A stretch of DNA of 5,636 nt from an uncultured Ectothiorhodospiraceae bacterium. Lineage in GTDB: Bacteria; Pseudomonadota; Gammaproteobacteria; UBA6429; Thiohalophilaceae. A program made the position numbers and the translations under genes. This document shows, piece by piece, positions 3,791-5,636 of the stretch (its first letter is position 1; every line of letters begins with the position of its first letter). The DNA lies in the NCBI GenBank assembly GCA_947259425.1, contig CAMYMO010000012.1, positions 1-5,636 of the forward strand, read 5' to 3'. The notes under the pieces are model-generated. The model did not search any database. It saw only the letters and a program-made list of their open reading frames with translations, and was not told the DNA's origin.

Positions 3791-5636
3791 ATGAAAGCCA
3801 TCGATAAAAAACTCTGGCGCGAATTATGGGCTATGCGCATGCAGGCCCTGGCGATCGCAATGGTCATTGTCGGCGGGGTGGCTATTTTTATTATGTCATT
3901 GAGTACACTCGACTCGTTGTTTGAAACCCGCGAAAGCTATTACCGTAGTCATCACTTTGCCCAGGTATTTGCCACGCTTAAACGTGCCCCCCTTTCACTG
4001 ATAAAACGAATAGAGGAAATTCCTGGTGTTAATAAAGTCGAAACTCGAGTAGTTGCCTACGTGAACCTCGACATAGCAGGATTTAATGATCCGGTTAGTG
4101 GCCATCTGATTTCATTACCTGATAATAGTCGTGGTCTGTTAAATCAGATCTATCTGCGTAAGGGTCGTTTATTTGAACCCGGCCGTGATAATGAGGTGCT
4201 ACTTAGTGAGGAGTTCGCCAATGCCCATGGCCTGCAATCAGGTGACAAGCTCCACGCGACCATTAACGGTCGTCGCAAAACCCTCACAGTGGTTGGCTTT
4301 GCGCTGTCGCCGGAATATATCTACCAGATCGCACCCGGCGCTATGTTTCCGGATTACCAACGTTATGGTGTGTTCTGGATGGCCCGCAAACCACTGGCGA
4401 CGGCCTATGATATGGACGGCGCATTTAACGATGTTACCTTAACCCTGAGCAAAGGCGTTAACGAACAGGCTGTGATTGATCGCCTGGATGAACTGTTAAA
4501 ATCCTATGGTGGTATTGGCGCCTATGCCCGCGAGGATCAACTTTCCAATCGCTTTTTATCTGAAGAACTCAAGCAACAAGAAACCATCGCCACCGTATTC
4601 CCGGTTATCTTTTTTGGTGTCGCCGCATTTTTACTTAATGTGGTGATCAGTCGTCTTATTAGTTTGGAACGAGAACAGATCGCCGGGCTCAAGGCATTTG
4701 GTTACAGTAACTTTGCGGTTGGTTTGCATTACATCAAACTGGTGTTAATGATCGTTACGATTGGTATTGTTGGTGGCATTGCGGCCGGAGTCTGGATGGG
4801 CAAAGGCATGAGCAACATCTACATGTACGTCTACAGTTTGCCGTTTATGATCTATGTACTCAAGCCACAGGTGATTATTGCCTCGGTCGTGATCAGCTTC
4901 GGGGTTGCCGTGCTGGGGACTTTATACGCGGTACGAAATGCTGCTAAATTACCTCCAGCCCAGGCGATGCGCCCAGAACCGCCATCGATGTATCATGCCA
5001 CGATTGTCGAACGTCTTGGATTGCAGCGCTGGTTTTCTCAACCCACACGCATGATTCTACGCCACATCGAAAGACGACCTTTAAAGTCACTGTTGACCAC
5101 ACTTGGGATATCGATGGCATGCAGTATCATGATGATCGGCGGCTTTCAGGAGGGTGCCATCGATCATATGGTCGAGGTGCAATTCGGCATGAGTCAGCGA
5201 AGCGATCTCACTGCCATCTATACCGAAGCCACCTCGCAGCGTTCTCTATATTCCCTGGGCAGTGTGCAGGGAGTAGAACATGTTGAAGGTATTCGGCAGG
5301 TTCCTGCGAAATTAGAATTTGAACATCGTTTCTATCGTACGTCGGTATCGGGTATTCAACCTAATGGAAATCTAATGCGTCTGCTTGATACCGATCTAAA
5401 CGTGATCAATTTACCGCAACAGGGTGTCATCCTGACCAACTACCTGGCGGAACTGTTACAGATACAAACAGGCGATATGCTTACTATTGAAGTATTAGAA
5501 GGCAGCCGTCCTATCGTGCAAGTGCCTGTGGTGGGAACCGCCAAAGAGTACATGGGTGTTAATGCCTATATGCAACGTGATGCATTAAACCGTTTGCTTA
5601 AAGAGGGTGATGCTATCTCAGGTGCTTATATAAAAG
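3791..5636 (+). CDS. FtsX-like ABC transporter permease with two membrane halves, 3' end beyond the window
   Basis: The membrane partner of the preceding ATPase. The frame is open from ATG3791 to the window end (615 full codons, no stop), so this is a partial gene. Order of parts: a short cytoplasmic N-terminus, TM1 at about 17-38, a MacB-type periplasmic domain at about 40-264 (IPGVNKVETRV early on), a first FtsX domain with TM2 (about 266-290), TM3 (about 313-336) and TM4 (about 361-381), and a cytoplasmic LPPAQAMRPEPP turn (387-398). TM5 follows at about 433-452, then a second periplasmic domain that includes VQGVEHVEG. The repeated layout predicts a second FtsX domain with three more helices after the window, giving roughly 780-850 residues in all. 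Family roles include lipoprotein or lipid extraction and efflux; the substrate is unknown. It starts 10 bases after the ATPase stop; the likely ribosome site TGGTGA (3775-3780) includes that stop, suggesting coupled translation. Confidence 0.9.
   Translation, partial: MKAIDKKLWRELWAMRMQALAIAMVIVGGVAIFIMSLSTLDSLFETRESYYRSHHFAQVFATLKRAPLSLIKRIEEIPGVNKVETRVVAYVNLDIAGFNDPVSGHLISLPDNSRGLLNQIYLRKGRLFEPGRDNEVLLSEEFANAHGLQSGDKLHATINGRRKTLTVVGFALSPEYIYQIAPGAMFPDYQRYGVFWMARKPLATAYDMDGAFNDVTLTLSKGVNEQAVIDRLDELLKSYGGIGAYAREDQLSNRFLSEELKQQETIATVFPVIFFGVAAFLLNVVISRLISLEREQIAGLKAFGYSNFAVGLHYIKLVLMIVTIGIVGGIAAGVWMGKGMSNIYMYVYSLPFMIYVLKPQVIIASVVISFGVAVLGTLYAVRNAAKLPPAQAMRPEPPSMYHATIVERLGLQRWFSQPTRMILRHIERRPLKSLLTTLGISMACSIMMIGGFQEGAIDHMVEVQFGMSQRSDLTAIYTEATSQRSLYSLGSVQGVEHVEGIRQVPAKLEFEHRFYRTSVSGIQPNGNLMRLLDTDLNVINLPQQGVILTNYLAELLQIQTGDMLTIEVLEGSRPIVQVPVVGTAKEYMGVNAYMQRDALNRLLKEGDAISGAYIK

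Noticed and set aside
4173..4442. Forward 89-codon open frame inside the permease region
   Set aside because: The permease frame is continuous through it and gives the FtsX-type protein; this one is an out-of-frame shadow.

Overview
The window looks like chromosome of a gammaproteobacterium of moderate GC. The clearest evidence is the C-terminal half of a classical ArgA N-acetylglutamate synthase (kinase-like domain plus GNAT domain). An orphan Dam methylase very close to E. coli Dam agrees with this. I cannot name the genus. Every supported gene is on the + strand.

Layout: (1) 1-1493 holds the 3' part of argA and a complete dam gene. They are joined by a TAATG stop/start overlap, so dam appears to be translated as part of the argA unit. 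(2) 1494-3036 holds three small genes separated by gaps of roughly 80 to 140 bases: a 114-residue protein of unknown function with a Gly-Cys-Ser-Cys-Ala-Asp-Asp-Pro motif, a 104-residue cupin, and a DUF1801-type protein. The DUF1801 gene is strikingly AT-rich (25-30% GC in the 60-base blocks I counted, against 50% in dam and 60% in the ABC ATPase gene), so this stretch may be accessory DNA. (3) 3037 to the end holds an ABC exporter operon: a MacB/LolD-type ATPase followed 10 bases later by a large FtsX-type permease that runs off the window.

The most interesting regulatory signal is upstream of the ABC operon. CTGAT-CAAG-ATCAA (2967-2980) matches the FNR/Anr consensus TTGAT-N4-ATCAA at 9 of 10 positions. 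An extended -10 (TGC-TATACT, 3001-3009) with no good -35 follows it. If transcription starts at A3015, the box is centred at -41.5, the classical class II FNR activator position. Both half-sites also contain a GATC, the target of the Dam enzyme encoded in the same window. The exporter is therefore a candidate for oxygen- or NO-responsive control, possibly tuned by adenine methylation; the second part is speculative.

A second signal is a perfect 9+1+9 palindrome inside the start of dam (682-700). Its left arm can alternatively pair with the dam start codon region, suggesting a coupling-dependent translational switch.

I saw no RNA gene, insertion sequence, CRISPR array or restriction enzyme partner for Dam.
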